DNA of 64,000 nt from Tritrichomonas musculus (taxonomy: Eukaryota > Parabasalia > Tritrichomonadida > Tritrichomonadidae), in NCBI GenBank assembly GCA_039105265.1, contig JAPFFF010000005.1, forward strand, positions 6,123,501-6,187,500, written 5' to 3'. The notes under the pieces are model-generated. The model did not search any database. It saw nothing but the letters and a program-made list of their open reading frames with translations, and was not told where the DNA came from. The position numbers and the translations under genes are program-made. The first letter of the stretch is position 1. Each line of letters begins with the position of its first letter. Positions 18,137 to 28,448 of this stretch are shown piece by piece.

Positions 18137-20863
18137 ATGACTCGAACTTACCAACAAGCATCAATCGAATTCCTTCAGGAAAGCGAGTCTATTGATACAG
18201 TTTTATGCAATGCAGTTGCTCATAAAAAAAAATTACAGTTTGCAGCATCTCAATTTAGATCTTTTTCTCAAGCTTATTCTTCAGAGCATGATTCAAATAC
18301 GGAAAAAATGACAAATGAAGAATCAGATGCAGTCGACCAAATTGAGACATATATACAAAGTCTTAAATTATTAATTGCTCAAAATCAAAGAAATTCCTGG
18401 GCTCAATTAGCAATTAACAGTTCAGCGACATCAGTCGCATCATTTATATGCGAAATCGTTCAAAATTTAAAAGAAGCAACGAAAGTTATAGATTCAAATA
18501 ATTCCAAAATATTTGACGCACGAACACCAAACTGGCTAGCTTTTCATTTACGTGATTTACATTCGATATCTACTTCTTTTCAAAACTTTATTCAAAAACA
18601 GAAAGCTCAGCCAAATGAAGATCAAAGTGTAAAAATGATTCTAATATCAATTGATTCACGCATACAAAGTATTGATGGTTTTATAAATGAATATGAAGAT
18701 GACGCTGAAAGAGAAACGCTTGATCTACTTGCAAAAGATCGAATTTTTTCTCCGATTCCTATTCACTATTTTAATTGGAAACTTGAACAAGATGACTTCG
18801 AAGCAGATTCTCAAATTGGAAAAGGCGTATCAGCACGAGTATTTAAAGGCAAAATGAAAGCAACAGGTGAACTTGTTGCAATAAAACAATTTGTTTATAA
18901 AGATTTAGGTGGAAATCGTTTTCGATCATATCAAAGAGAAATTTCAGTTATGGCAACACTTAACCATCCTACTGTTCTCCGCTTTATTGGAGCAACAGAA
19001 ACAGCGCCTTATACTATCGTCACTCAATGGATGCCTGGCGGAAACTTATATCGTGCCCTTCATCAACAAAAAATTAATAATACGGATCTTACAATAGCTG
19101 CTTTTGATATTGCGCGCGGAATGAAATATCTTCATAACAACCAAATTATACACCGCGATCTTAAAACACTCAATATTTTATTGGATGAAAACAACAGAAT
19201 ACGGATATGTGATTTTGGATTTTCAAAAAAAGTATTAAAAACAAACAAAAAAGAGATAATGACTAAAAATATCGGTACACCATACTGGATGGCTCCAGAA
19301 ATTCTATTAAAAGATGCGGCATTATATGATTTTAAAGTAGACGTTTATTCTTATGGCATTATTCTGTGGGAAATGCTAACTCATGAAATACCATATAAAA
19401 TGAAAGATCCCAAAAAAGTTATTGCTGAAATTGTTACAAACGATATCCGTCCTCTGATTCCTAAAAATACAGATCAAAAAATGCAAAAGCTTATTACAAG
19501 ATGCTGGGACCGTTTACCTGAAAATCGACCTACTTTTGAAGAAATATTAAATTTAATTAAATCAGGAGAAATTATATTTCCAGAAACTGATAAAAAAGTT
19601 GTAATGGACTATATTGAGAAAGTTCAAATGGAAGAAGATAAAGATTCAATCAAAATTTATGAAATGCTGAAAAAGTCAGAAAAAGAAGTCACGTTATCAG
19701 AATTTTATAGCACAATATCTACCAACTTGATGAAAAGCCACCTTTTTGAAAAATGCTGGCATTTTTTCAATCAAATTTTGTATAATCAAAAAGATACGCC
19801 AAAAGGCCAAAGCAATGCTACCAACAATAGTGAAGATGAAATCGAGTATAGTGTATATACAACTCTCAGTAGAGAAGATAGTGAACTTGTTGCTCATATT
19901 CTTAGCATTTTCTTACAGACTTCATTTGCTTTTCAGGCCGCTAAATCTCTTAAGTACCTTCCACGAGGCACTGTTCCACCAGATGTTATCACTGATTTTA
20001 TGGATACGCTGCCCACTGGCAGCGAAAGGCTTGATGGTGCTTTGATCTTTGTTGCGTGCAAAAATAACATGGCGGAAGAAGCTGTTGTTCATTCATTTTA
20101 TTCACATCAAACACAATTTGCACTCGAGGCTCTTTCTCGAAAGAAGAAAGAAGAAATTAATGAACTATTTGTCGAAGCTGTTGTTGCGCGTTGTAACCTA
20201 TCGTTGGCATCAATAGACCCAGAATACAATTTTTTTATTCAAGCAAATAAAAAAAAGAAGCCTGAAAAGAAAATTGCAAAAAAAACAATCTTTAGAAAAA
20301 TAATTAAAAATTCAAACGATAGTACCAATGAAAACGAAAACGATAATGATAACGAAGATGATGATATCGACATTGATACACTTAATAATTTGGCTGTTTC
20401 TGCAATCCAATGTTTGATATCAATTGAAAAAGAAGATAGAATCCCTAAAACATGCATTATTCGAAATTTACAATCACAGTGCATAAAACTTAAAATAGCA
20501 ACTTGCTTATGCATTACTGAATCTATTTTAAAGAAAAACACTTCTTTAGATATAAATGTTATTGGAGCCTTGCTAAGCGTGCATGAAAGAGAAATTGATT
20601 CATTGATTGTTTCAGTCATGAAAGTTGCCTTTCGTAATATGAAATCTGTTACAAACTTTGTTGATTGGATTGATGATTCAGGAAACATAGAAAAATTGTC
20701 AGATGACGTTTTGATTGCATTATTAATGGATCTTATAGATTGTAATCTCGTTAAAGAAAGTGAAGATAGTGTTCTTCGTGATAAAATAAAGAAAATTATA
20801 TCAGCAAGTCATCCGAAACTTGAAAAATATCCTTTACAACTTAAAAAGCTTGAAGCATTTTGA
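18137..20863 (+). CDS. TKL-family protein kinase with helical N- and C-terminal regions
   Basis: The protein is 908 residues from the ATG at 18137. Residues 1-200 are purely helical, possibly a four-helix bundle. The kinase domain is about 221-480: Gly loop IGKGVSARVFKG, VAIK (K250), HRDLKTLNILL (HRD 339-341), DFGFSKK (359-361), IGTPYWMAPEIL, VDVYSYGIILWEMLT and ENRPTFEEIL, which are hallmarks of TKL kinases. All catalytic residues are present, so Ser/Thr kinase activity is expected. Residues 500-908 are helical and repeat-like, with an Asn/Asp/Glu tract near 730-755, and have no recognised domain. TKL kinases are greatly expanded in trichomonads. The 3' end faces the hydrogenase pseudogene 83 bp away. 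Confidence 0.92.
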   Translation: MTRTYQQASIEFLQESESIDTVLCNAVAHKKKLQFAASQFRSFSQAYSSEHDSNTEKMTNEESDAVDQIETYIQSLKLLIAQNQRNSWAQLAINSSATSVASFICEIVQNLKEATKVIDSNNSKIFDARTPNWLAFHLRDLHSISTSFQNFIQKQKAQPNEDQSVKMILISIDSRIQSIDGFINEYEDDAERETLDLLAKDRIFSPIPIHYFNWKLEQDDFEADSQIGKGVSARVFKGKMKATGELVAIKQFVYKDLGGNRFRSYQREISVMATLNHPTVLRFIGATETAPYTIVTQWMPGGNLYRALHQQKINNTDLTIAAFDIARGMKYLHNNQIIHRDLKTLNILLDENNRIRICDFGFSKKVLKTNKKEIMTKNIGTPYWMAPEILLKDAALYDFKVDVYSYGIILWEMLTHEIPYKMKDPKKVIAEIVTNDIRPLIPKNTDQKMQKLITRCWDRLPENRPTFEEILNLIKSGEIIFPETDKKVVMDYIEKVQMEEDKDSIKIYEMLKKSEKEVTLSEFYSTISTNLMKSHLFEKCWHFFNQILYNQKDTPKGQSNATNNSEDEIEYSVYTTLSREDSELVAHILSIFLQTSFAFQAAKSLKYLPRGTVPPDVITDFMDTLPTGSERLDGALIFVACKNNMAEEAVVHSFYSHQTQFALEALSRKKKEEINELFVEAVVARCNLSLASIDPEYNFFIQANKKKKPEKKIAKKTIFRKIIKNSNDSTNENENDNDNEDDDIDIDTLNNLAVSAIQCLISIEKEDRIPKTCIIRNLQSQCIKLKIATCLCITESILKKNTSLDINVIGALLSVHEREIDSLIVSVMKVAFRNMKSVTNFVDWIDDSGNIEKLSDDVLIALLMDLIDCNLVKESEDSVLRDKIKKIISASHPKLEKYPLQLKKLEAF

Positions 20864-20946
20864 TTAAATGAATTAAATTCTGCGGCATTGTAAATATATA
20901 TATAATATTGTTTTATAAACTTTGACTTTAATAATATGAAACTTTT

Positions 20947-22363
20947 TCAATTATTTTTTTTTTTTTTTTGTTTTCTTGAATGTAAATGCGTATGAAGATC
21001 TTCATGAGCCTTATGGCTGCTGTACTTGCCATCAAAGAACCTATCATAGCATTCATTAAGTTCGTGATTATGATGTGAAACTCTTTCTTCTTTCGATTTG
21101 TCAATTGCATAGACGGCATCATTTCTCGCTTTCATGATCTTCTTATTTCTAGCTCTTGTTGCGCCGCCACCACAAACACATCCTCCTGGACATGCCATAA
21201 CTTCAACGAATTGAACATCTTTAACATCTGCGTCCTTTATTTTGATCTTCTTAATTAACTTCATTGCATTTGCAATACCTTGGGCAACTGCAAAGTGAAC
21301 TGGAGTACCATCAAAATCAACAGTTGCAAGTTTGATTCCATTTTCAACGCCACGAACTTGAGGAATATCATAATTTTTCATGTCATGTCCAGTAAAGAAC
21401 TTATATGCTGAACGAATTGCAGCTTCAGCATATTACAGAAGATTGTTCCAGCGCCGGTTGATTCGCCATAAACATTATCAAATGGAGTATCAGGAAGGTT
21501 CTTAAGATTAATTTTGTGCTTTTTCAGCATCTTAACGAGTTCTCTGGTTGTAATAACGGCGTCAGTTTCTTTAACACCTGTTTTTGAATATAATTGCTTT
21601 CTTTCAATTTCATCCTTTTTGTCTGTGCATGGCATAATGGCCGTTGCAAACATCTTTTTGTTCGACACCTTTCAAATGTGGGTATTCATCCTTTAAAACT
21701 GCGCTGAGCATTCCCATTTGTGATTTGGCAGTAGAAAGATGAGGCATTAATTCTGGTGCTGATTCTTCAACATAGTTGACCCAAGCAGGGCAGCACGATG
21801 TGAACATTGGAAGTGCTCCTGTTCCATTTTTCAATCGATCAACGAGTTCTGTAGCTTCTTCTACAATTGTCATATCAACACCAAAGTTTGTATCAAAGAC
21901 ATATTTAAAGCCAAGTTTTTTCAAAACTGTAACCATCTTTCCAGTTATAACAGTTCCTGGTTTCATTCCGAGGGCATCAGCTAAGTTTACACGAATTGCT
22001 GGTGCTGTTTAACAAACAATAATCTTGTTTCCTGGATTCTGAAGTACATTTTCAACTTCTGAAGTTGCATCTTTTCCTCTTAATGCATGTGGTCCACATA
22101 CTAAAGTATATTGTCCGCATTTGATACAATTTGTTTCTTGTAAAAGTTTTCCTGACTTTGTTGAAACTCGTTTCTCTTTATAATTTGGATCTTTTGCGAG
22201 TTTTAATACAGACTGTTCTGCAACTTTCTTGCATGCTTGAACACATTCCGCATGAGATGCACAAACTCCTATCAAGGACAATTGAATTTGTAGATTCATT
22301 TGGTGATGGAGATACTTGAACTTTTGCTCCACGAGAAAAAGAAGGTGAGCAAGAAGAGATCAT
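20947..22363 (-). pseudogene. [FeFe]-hydrogenase pseudogene (hydrogenosomal type)
   Basis: Read through all frames, this matches a complete trichomonad [FeFe]-hydrogenase of about 465 residues. It starts with a hydrogenosomal-type presequence (MISSCSPSFSRGAK). A 2[4Fe-4S] region follows (SLCISCGMC, then NCIKCGQYTLVC). Then come the H-cluster loops TSCCPAW, IMPCTDKKDE and EVMACPGGCVCGGG, and a C-terminal HTH tail. The frame is broken at least four times: about two bases lost in a GT run after CGMC (near 22235), a TAA where Gln is expected after IIVC (about 22010), a one-base shift before FATAIMPC (about 21660), and a net loss of about ten bases that removes the conserved TGG after TIFC (about 21430). 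One ferredoxin-type cysteine is Tyr (GQY). Any one could be an assembly error. A substitution, a deletion and a lost ligand together point to a real pseudogene. Working paralogues elsewhere are expected. Confidence 0.9.
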
Positions 22364-23237
22364 GTTAAGTGATACTTTCAACAGAAAAAGATATTTTATA
22401 TCAAAAAATTGAAATAAATTTTTATTTTTGTGATTATATTATCGATTCATGTTTCTAAAAATTTGCAGTAAACAGCATTTTTAACAGCAAAAAGCAAAAA
22501 GTCATTTTATGGGTATTTTTTAAATTGAATTTTTGTGAGAATATTTAATCTTACTAGAATAAATTAAAAATGCATTTTTTCTTCATCAAAATTGAATTAA
22601 AATTATTTTAAAACTTAAATATAATTTTATCGTGTTAATTATCTTTTTTGGGTGAATTTATATTAAATATTAATAATAAAATCATTGAGATTACTTTGGT
22701 ATTCCCTATTACTTCAGAAATAGTTTTCAATATCAATAATTTAGTACAGATGAAGCAAGATAAAATCAATTTCATTTTTATATATATATATATATATAAA
22801 TCAAATCTGAGAACAATGAGAGAATATGAACTTAATCTGAATAATCTATTTGCAAAGTAAGTCGAAAATCAATCATTAATTTATCGATATGATAATCATT
22901 AATTTGGATCATTAAAATTTTCTCCAAATTCCAAAACGAAATGTAATACTAGTTTTTAAAATATTTTTTCTATATCTTTATAAACTGTTAAGATATAAAA
23001 AAATATACATTAAAAAAATGCAACAAGTTTCAATTGTTTATTTTTTCGTAATTCAATAATTAAATATCCTTATATTTCAAAATTGCATTTATTTTGAATA
23101 AAAGCAAGTTATTATATAAATTTATAATATAATAAAAAAATATAATAGCAGCATAAAATAATGAAACTCATGTTATATTCAAGGATTTTTGAAAAACATA
23201 AGCAAAACTAAAATAACGAATCTACTAATTACTAAAA
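22364..23237. other. Divergent intergenic region with TA microsatellite
   Basis: About 870 AT-rich bases between the hydrogenase pseudogene and a plus-strand coiled-coil gene. It holds a (TA)n run at about 22779-22798. TAACGAATC lies 17-25 bases before the ATG at 23238 and resembles a Myb-type element with one change. Short open frames here look random. Confidence 0.5.
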
Positions 23238-24311
23238 ATGCTTACCACCAGCCTATCACCAAATGAATTTACATTACATGCACAAGATCGTATTCCCACA
23301 AGCAATGCAGACGATGATGATCATGATGACACAAAATTTCAATTTTATAAGGTATCATTATTAAATAATCCAACTACATCTGTATCAACAAGAGAACTTC
23401 AACGATTATTCAAACTAAGAAATGAGTACAATGACCAATTGCAAGCAGCTGAGGCGAAGCATGAAATAGACGTTTTTGAATGTAAAGCTACAGGAAAGCC
23501 CCTCCCACCAGTAATGGATGTTCCATTTCCATCTGATTTAAATATTGATATCATTCGTGCAAACGAGCCATCAAGTGCAGTTCGAATGTATTCTACAGGA
23601 AAAATAGCGAAGAAATCAAACACAAATGGCCGTATTAAGGCAAACCCAAGATCAAAGTCTGTGACATCGATGGGACGGGCTATGGTACGTCGATGCCCTT
23701 GCTGTCATCCAGAACCACAAGTAATTCAAAATGTTCCTATCAAACCCCGAAACGGGCCTATACACTGGCAAGTTCAAGATGAGCCATTATTGCCAAGCCT
23801 TCCCCCAAATATTTATATCGAAGGTCATAAATCGCGCCCATTTTATTCACCTTCGAAGAGGTCAATCAATTTGACCATACCGATTATAGTTAATGATTTT
23901 ATTGAGCAAACAGAGTTATCTAACTCCAAATTCGAAAAGGAAATGAAAAATAAAATTGAAATGGAAAAAAAAGCAAGGTCAAGACTTCTCCATACAAGAG
24001 CGCTTGCAAATAGAGAGCAAAAGAGAAAAAGACAGCAAGATCTTAGTGATCTCGAAAATAGAAGTGGCCAATTAAAAGCTCAATCTAGACTTTCATTAAG
24101 GACTTCACAATTAGCTAAATCAAAAGCAATTTCAAATTACGTCCCGCCTATATCATCTGATGATCAAGAAGCTATTGATGAACTGAAAAAGTTTGATGAT
24201 AATTTATGGAACCAGACAAAATTGCAAAAGAATCATGATCCTATTTCGCTTCTTCTGATTCAAGAAGCAGAAGAACTTGATCACTCTGGATTAAATAATG
24301 AAAAAATATGA
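23238..24311 (+). CDS. Small coiled-coil protein of unknown function
   Basis: The protein is 357 residues from the ATG at 23238. An acidic N terminus with a DDDDHDD tract is followed by a short helical segment (VSTRELQRLFKLRNEYNDQL), then a basic, Pro-rich middle with RRCPCCHPEPQ. Residues about 225-300 are a strongly charged helix (KEMKNKIEMEKKARSRLLHT and on) likely to be coiled coil. The CPCCH patch could bind metal, but the spacing fits no family I know. The style (basic/Pro-rich head, Lys/Glu helix) resembles the 12483 gene product. There is no signal peptide or TM segment. Confidence 0.72.
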   Translation: MLTTSLSPNEFTLHAQDRIPTSNADDDDHDDTKFQFYKVSLLNNPTTSVSTRELQRLFKLRNEYNDQLQAAEAKHEIDVFECKATGKPLPPVMDVPFPSDLNIDIIRANEPSSAVRMYSTGKIAKKSNTNGRIKANPRSKSVTSMGRAMVRRCPCCHPEPQVIQNVPIKPRNGPIHWQVQDEPLLPSLPPNIYIEGHKSRPFYSPSKRSINLTIPIIVNDFIEQTELSNSKFEKEMKNKIEMEKKARSRLLHTRALANREQKRKRQQDLSDLENRSGQLKAQSRLSLRTSQLAKSKAISNYVPPISSDDQEAIDELKKFDDNLWNQTKLQKNHDPISLLLIQEAEELDHSGLNNEKI

Positions 24312-26599
24312 TTTAATTAATTTGTATGTAATATTTATTGTTAATAAATACTAATTAGATGAAATAATTAAATTCTTTATAGTTATTTATAAATTTGATT
24401 TGAGCCATTCCAAATTCATCTAATTTCATTGGTGTATATGAAAAATAGACTCCTTAATATTCTATATCCTTCTTAAAAAAAAAAAATATTTTGGAGAAAT
24501 GCACGAATGATGTATTTACATATGTGTGGAAAGTCAAATAACGTATTTTTGCATTTTTAATTTTATGGTGATTGAATCAATTTTTTCAAAAAAAATAATT
24601 ATTCACATGTTCCATATTAACAATAAAACATAAAAATCAATATAATTTTATTTTTTGTGAAGAAATTTGAATGCAATGTATTGATATAAATTTTGGAAAT
24701 AGGCACATTCAGATGCTATTTTTAGAATATTTTAAATTTTAATAATTTTGATATTAAAATTATTTTATAAAGTTCTAATAATTATCTATTAATAGAAAGA
24801 TATTATAATTTTTAATATTATTTTAAAAAATTCAAATATCTTAATAAATTTTCCTAAATAGAATAATTAAACTTTAAATATATAATATATTTATTTTTTT
24901 ATATGTTATATTAAATTTAATTCTTTGAACTTCTGGTCAATTCTTTAATCTTCAACATATAACATTTCATCAATTCAAAATGATGATAATTCAATGCACT
25001 TTATTTTTTCAATTGAAAATCTGAAATCATTTCATAATACCCAACAAATATGAATTTTACTAAAATCTATTTTTACTTTAACTTATATTTATAAGAATAA
25101 TTTTTTACTTTTAAAATTGATATAATAATGCTAAAATAACTTTTATTTTTCAGTATAATAATATTTTTAAATAATATTTATTCAATATAACATATCATTT
25201 ATTTATTTGAAAAAATAAATAATAAACAGAGTTGTAATATGATTTGAGAATATCTCTCAAAATTCAATGAAAATTGAGATATAGGTCCCAAATTTTTTGA
25301 ATTAATTGAAATTATTAAATAAATTTTTCAGATAAAAAACGATTAATTTTTTTTTATAGATTCTAATATTCAATAAAAATATTAATATTTTGAATATAAA
25401 TGCAGATTCATGTAATTATATATATATTATTAAAATTATATTTTTATTTTAATAAGATATTTATTCAAATTTTATCAAAATAAAAATAGATTAATATAAA
25501 AAGAGAGATATGGTTAAAAATTGACCTTATAATGTTATTTTTATGTATTTTAATATAATAACAAAGGATTACATTAGATTTATTTATTAATTTGTTATTT
25601 ATTTTTTATATATAATTTATTTAAAAATTATATTAAATGTATATATATAATTGATCAAGAAATATATATAATAAATAATACATACTTTCAATGATATTCA
25701 ATTTTCAATAATTAGCATGAAAATAATTTATTGAAATTCTAATCGTCTAACGAGTAAATTGTGAGTTTTTCCTTCAAATAATTTGAAAGAATTGAATCTA
25801 TCGTTCGAATTTTTTTGGCAAGGTTCGTTTTCTCGCCAAATACCTGATAAATAATATTTTTGATAAATAATTGTTAATATATAATACTATTTTTTTTTCC
25901 AATCTAAAATTTTGGAGTTGAAATTGAGTTCTATTTACGAATATTTCATTTTTAAAAAATACATTATTTTTTGCTGAACAAATAACTGATTTGCTATTAA
26001 TAAACATCAAATGATTTATCTATTTAATTTATTTAATTACCATTAATTTTTTCAGAATGATTTAAATTTGATTTTTCATATACTGCTTTAATAGCACTTT
26101 TTATTATTATTATATATTATAAAATAATGATTATATTTATATTCAAATGTTTAATTGTTTATATATTGTTTTTTTTATGAGTTATATATAAATTATTGAC
26201 TTCAAAAAAATATCTCAATTAATTTGAATAATCTCATAGAATCGGTCAGACTGATAATAAATTCTCTTAAATTGAATGATATATTCAAAATTAAAAATAA
26301 TTTTAATTTAAAAATGTTAACTTTTTCTAACAAAAAAAAATATATATATATTTTTCCCCATACATTTTAAAATATATTTATCTTTTCATTTTTACAGAAA
26401 AAATAATATTTTTATTATTGATTCATTAATAAATAACATTATTTAATATTTATTTATAATATGATTATAATCCTCTTGGTCATTAAAAAAAACGACTAAG
26501 TTTACACACACATGTATTTACATGTTCAATTTTTTTTCATTTGGTTTTCTATCGTTTAATAAATTTTTGAAAAAGTTCAATTAAAAAAAAACAAGAATT
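24312..26599. other. Long intergenic AT-rich region
   Basis: About 2.3 kb, the most AT-rich stretch of the window, with many homopolymers, (TA)n runs (about 25420, 25640-25680, 26339-26350) and no frame that looks coding. No RNA gene or element remnant was recognised. The last 60 bases carry promoter-like motifs for the gene at 26600. Confidence 0.5.
26549..26580 (+). promoter_or_regulatory. Candidate promoter: Myb-like TATCGTT plus TTGAAAAAGTTCAA
   Basis: CTATCGTTT (reverse complement AAACGATAG) at about 26549-26557 is followed by TTGAAAAAGTTCAA at 26567-26580, 20 bases before the ATG at 26600. AACGATA-type sites are known Myb recognition elements in Trichomonas vaginalis (ap65-1 gene). The second motif recurs near other starts here. 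Use is inferred. Confidence 0.4.
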
Positions 26600-28267
26600 A
26601 TGAGTCGTAATTCTATTTTTATCAAGCAGCATGGCTCATCCGATAAAAAGAAAATTCCACTTCCAGCAAGTTTAGAAATATTAAAGGATCAATGTATTAG
26701 AAAACTAAATCTTTCTGATGATGGTTTAACATTTTATAACGAAAAAACTGGTAAAGTAATTCGTAGTATCAATGAAATTGCTCCATCAATGGTTATTTCA
26801 GTATCAGTAAATAATTTAGTTAATGATGCAAACCCATTTTCAGAAAATATTGAGAGCGATCCATGCGATCCAGGCTCTAGCGAAAAAATGAATAGTATCA
26901 ATCACATGAAACAATTTCGTCACGAGTCTACAAACAAAGAGCAAGCTTTAATTTATTCTATTTATAACCAGCTGTTACCATACTTATCTTTTTCAGCTAC
27001 CAATCAAGATGAAACTCAAAATGCTGATGATCAAAATCAAATTCAAGATGATGATATTAACCCAGATCTCTTCTCACAATTTATAACAAATATTACAAAT
27101 TCTGGATTTTATAATGCACCTGGAACTTTTTATGGATCATTTTCCTATAGAACAATACTTGTTGGCCCACCAAAAAGTGGAAAAACAACAATGCTCAAAA
27201 TGATCGCAAAACAAATTTATGAGAATTTAATACAGGCAAACGAATCTAGAGAAGTTTTTATGCTTATCTTTGATTTTAGAAAATTTAAAAAATCTTTCAG
27301 TTCAATAGAAAACTTTTTTAAAGCCTTTATGAGTGAATTAATCGATCAATTAGCAATTCAATGGCCATTATTCAAAGTTGAATCACCAAATTATGTAAGT
27401 AAACTATCAAATTTAGGAACCGCTTCTTCATATGCACCATCAATCGCACCATCAGTTGCCCTCTCAACAAAATCAACATCAATGAAAAGAAAGAGATTCA
27501 GTAAAGATACTATAAATATGATAAAGGAGTTTTTCGATCAATTTGCTAATTATAATGGTCAATTAGAGCCAGTTTCATCAAAGTTTCCAAAGTTTGAGCC
27601 TCATTTAACAATATTAAATGCTCTAAACGCTCTTGGAAATCGTATTTCTAACTCCATTAATGGGTTAGGATCTGTAAAAGGTTTGGTACATGAATTATCT
27701 ACGTTACCGTACTTAATTTCGAAAATATTTGGATTCAAAAGATTATTTTATGCTTTTGATCATATTGATGATGTAGATTTTGAAATAAATACTGGGCGTG
27801 GAAACATTTCATTTATTTCTTATATCAAGAAGATGATATCTTTAGGATCATTCATTATTTCATGTACAGACGAACATAAGATTTATGACATATGCGAACC
27901 TATTGACAATGATGATGTTGATTTAAAAACAAAATCGAACTTTGTTTCTATCATTGACTCATTTGATGATACGCCAAAGTCAAAATATTACTTTGAATTA
28001 ACATTCGATAATTCTTCAAAACCTATAATATTACAGATCGAGGATTGTGGGGCTTGTGGAGGATATGTTTCTCGATGGAGAGAAATTGAACCTCTTGTTT
28101 CTATTATTTCATCAAATAGAAATAAGAAAGAAGTTGAAAAAGCAAGATTAAAAGCACTAGCTTTACTGAGGACTCTAGCACCTATGCTAATCACCAGTCG
28201 AGACTCAAAGACTATGAATCCAGAAGAGATAGAAGGAAATCTTATTTCATTTGAGATTAAAATGTGA
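26600..28267 (+). CDS. P-loop NTPase with N-terminal ubiquitin-like domain
   Basis: The protein is 555 residues from the ATG at 26600. Residues 1-72 look like a beta-grasp (ubiquitin-like) fold: SIFIKQHGSSDKKKIPLPAS, then LTFYNEKTGKVIRSINEIAP, then MVISVSV. After an acidic linker, residues about 180-430 form an AAA/STAND-type ATPase core: Walker A GPPKSGKTT (189-197), a strand EVFMLIFDF, and Walker B LFYAFDHIDDVD (about 382-393). A Ser-rich insertion (about 272-305) interrupts the core. No sensor or arginine finger could be fixed by eye, and no effector domain is seen. It may be a regulatory switch ATPase; the role is unknown. The 3' end faces the fumarase gene 181 bp away. Confidence 0.8.
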   Translation: MSRNSIFIKQHGSSDKKKIPLPASLEILKDQCIRKLNLSDDGLTFYNEKTGKVIRSINEIAPSMVISVSVNNLVNDANPFSENIESDPCDPGSSEKMNSINHMKQFRHESTNKEQALIYSIYNQLLPYLSFSATNQDETQNADDQNQIQDDDINPDLFSQFITNITNSGFYNAPGTFYGSFSYRTILVGPPKSGKTTMLKMIAKQIYENLIQANESREVFMLIFDFRKFKKSFSSIENFFKAFMSELIDQLAIQWPLFKVESPNYVSKLSNLGTASSYAPSIAPSVALSTKSTSMKRKRFSKDTINMIKEFFDQFANYNGQLEPVSSKFPKFEPHLTILNALNALGNRISNSINGLGSVKGLVHELSTLPYLISKIFGFKRLFYAFDHIDDVDFEINTGRGNISFISYIKKMISLGSFIISCTDEHKIYDICEPIDNDDVDLKTKSNFVSIIDSFDDTPKSKYYFELTFDNSSKPIILQIEDCGACGGYVSRWREIEPLVSIISSNRNKKEVEKARLKALALLRTLAPMLITSRDSKTMNPEEIEGNLISFEIKM

Positions 28268-28448
28268 CTAAAAGAAGTAATTTTATCTAATATTCAGCTT
28301 TTTTTATAGATCTTTTTCTAAAACTTTATTAAAAGCATTCTTTAGAAAGACTTTTTCAGAAAAAAAAGCTTGTCAAAAACATATAATTGAAGAAAAAAAA
28401 GGATATGGGAATAAAATTAGAAACTTCGGATATAGTTTAATGATTCAT

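Noticed and set aside
22648-22860. 70-codon plus-strand frame including the TA microsatellite
   Set aside because: It begins in AT-rich spacer and reads through (TA)n; composition is not coding-like.
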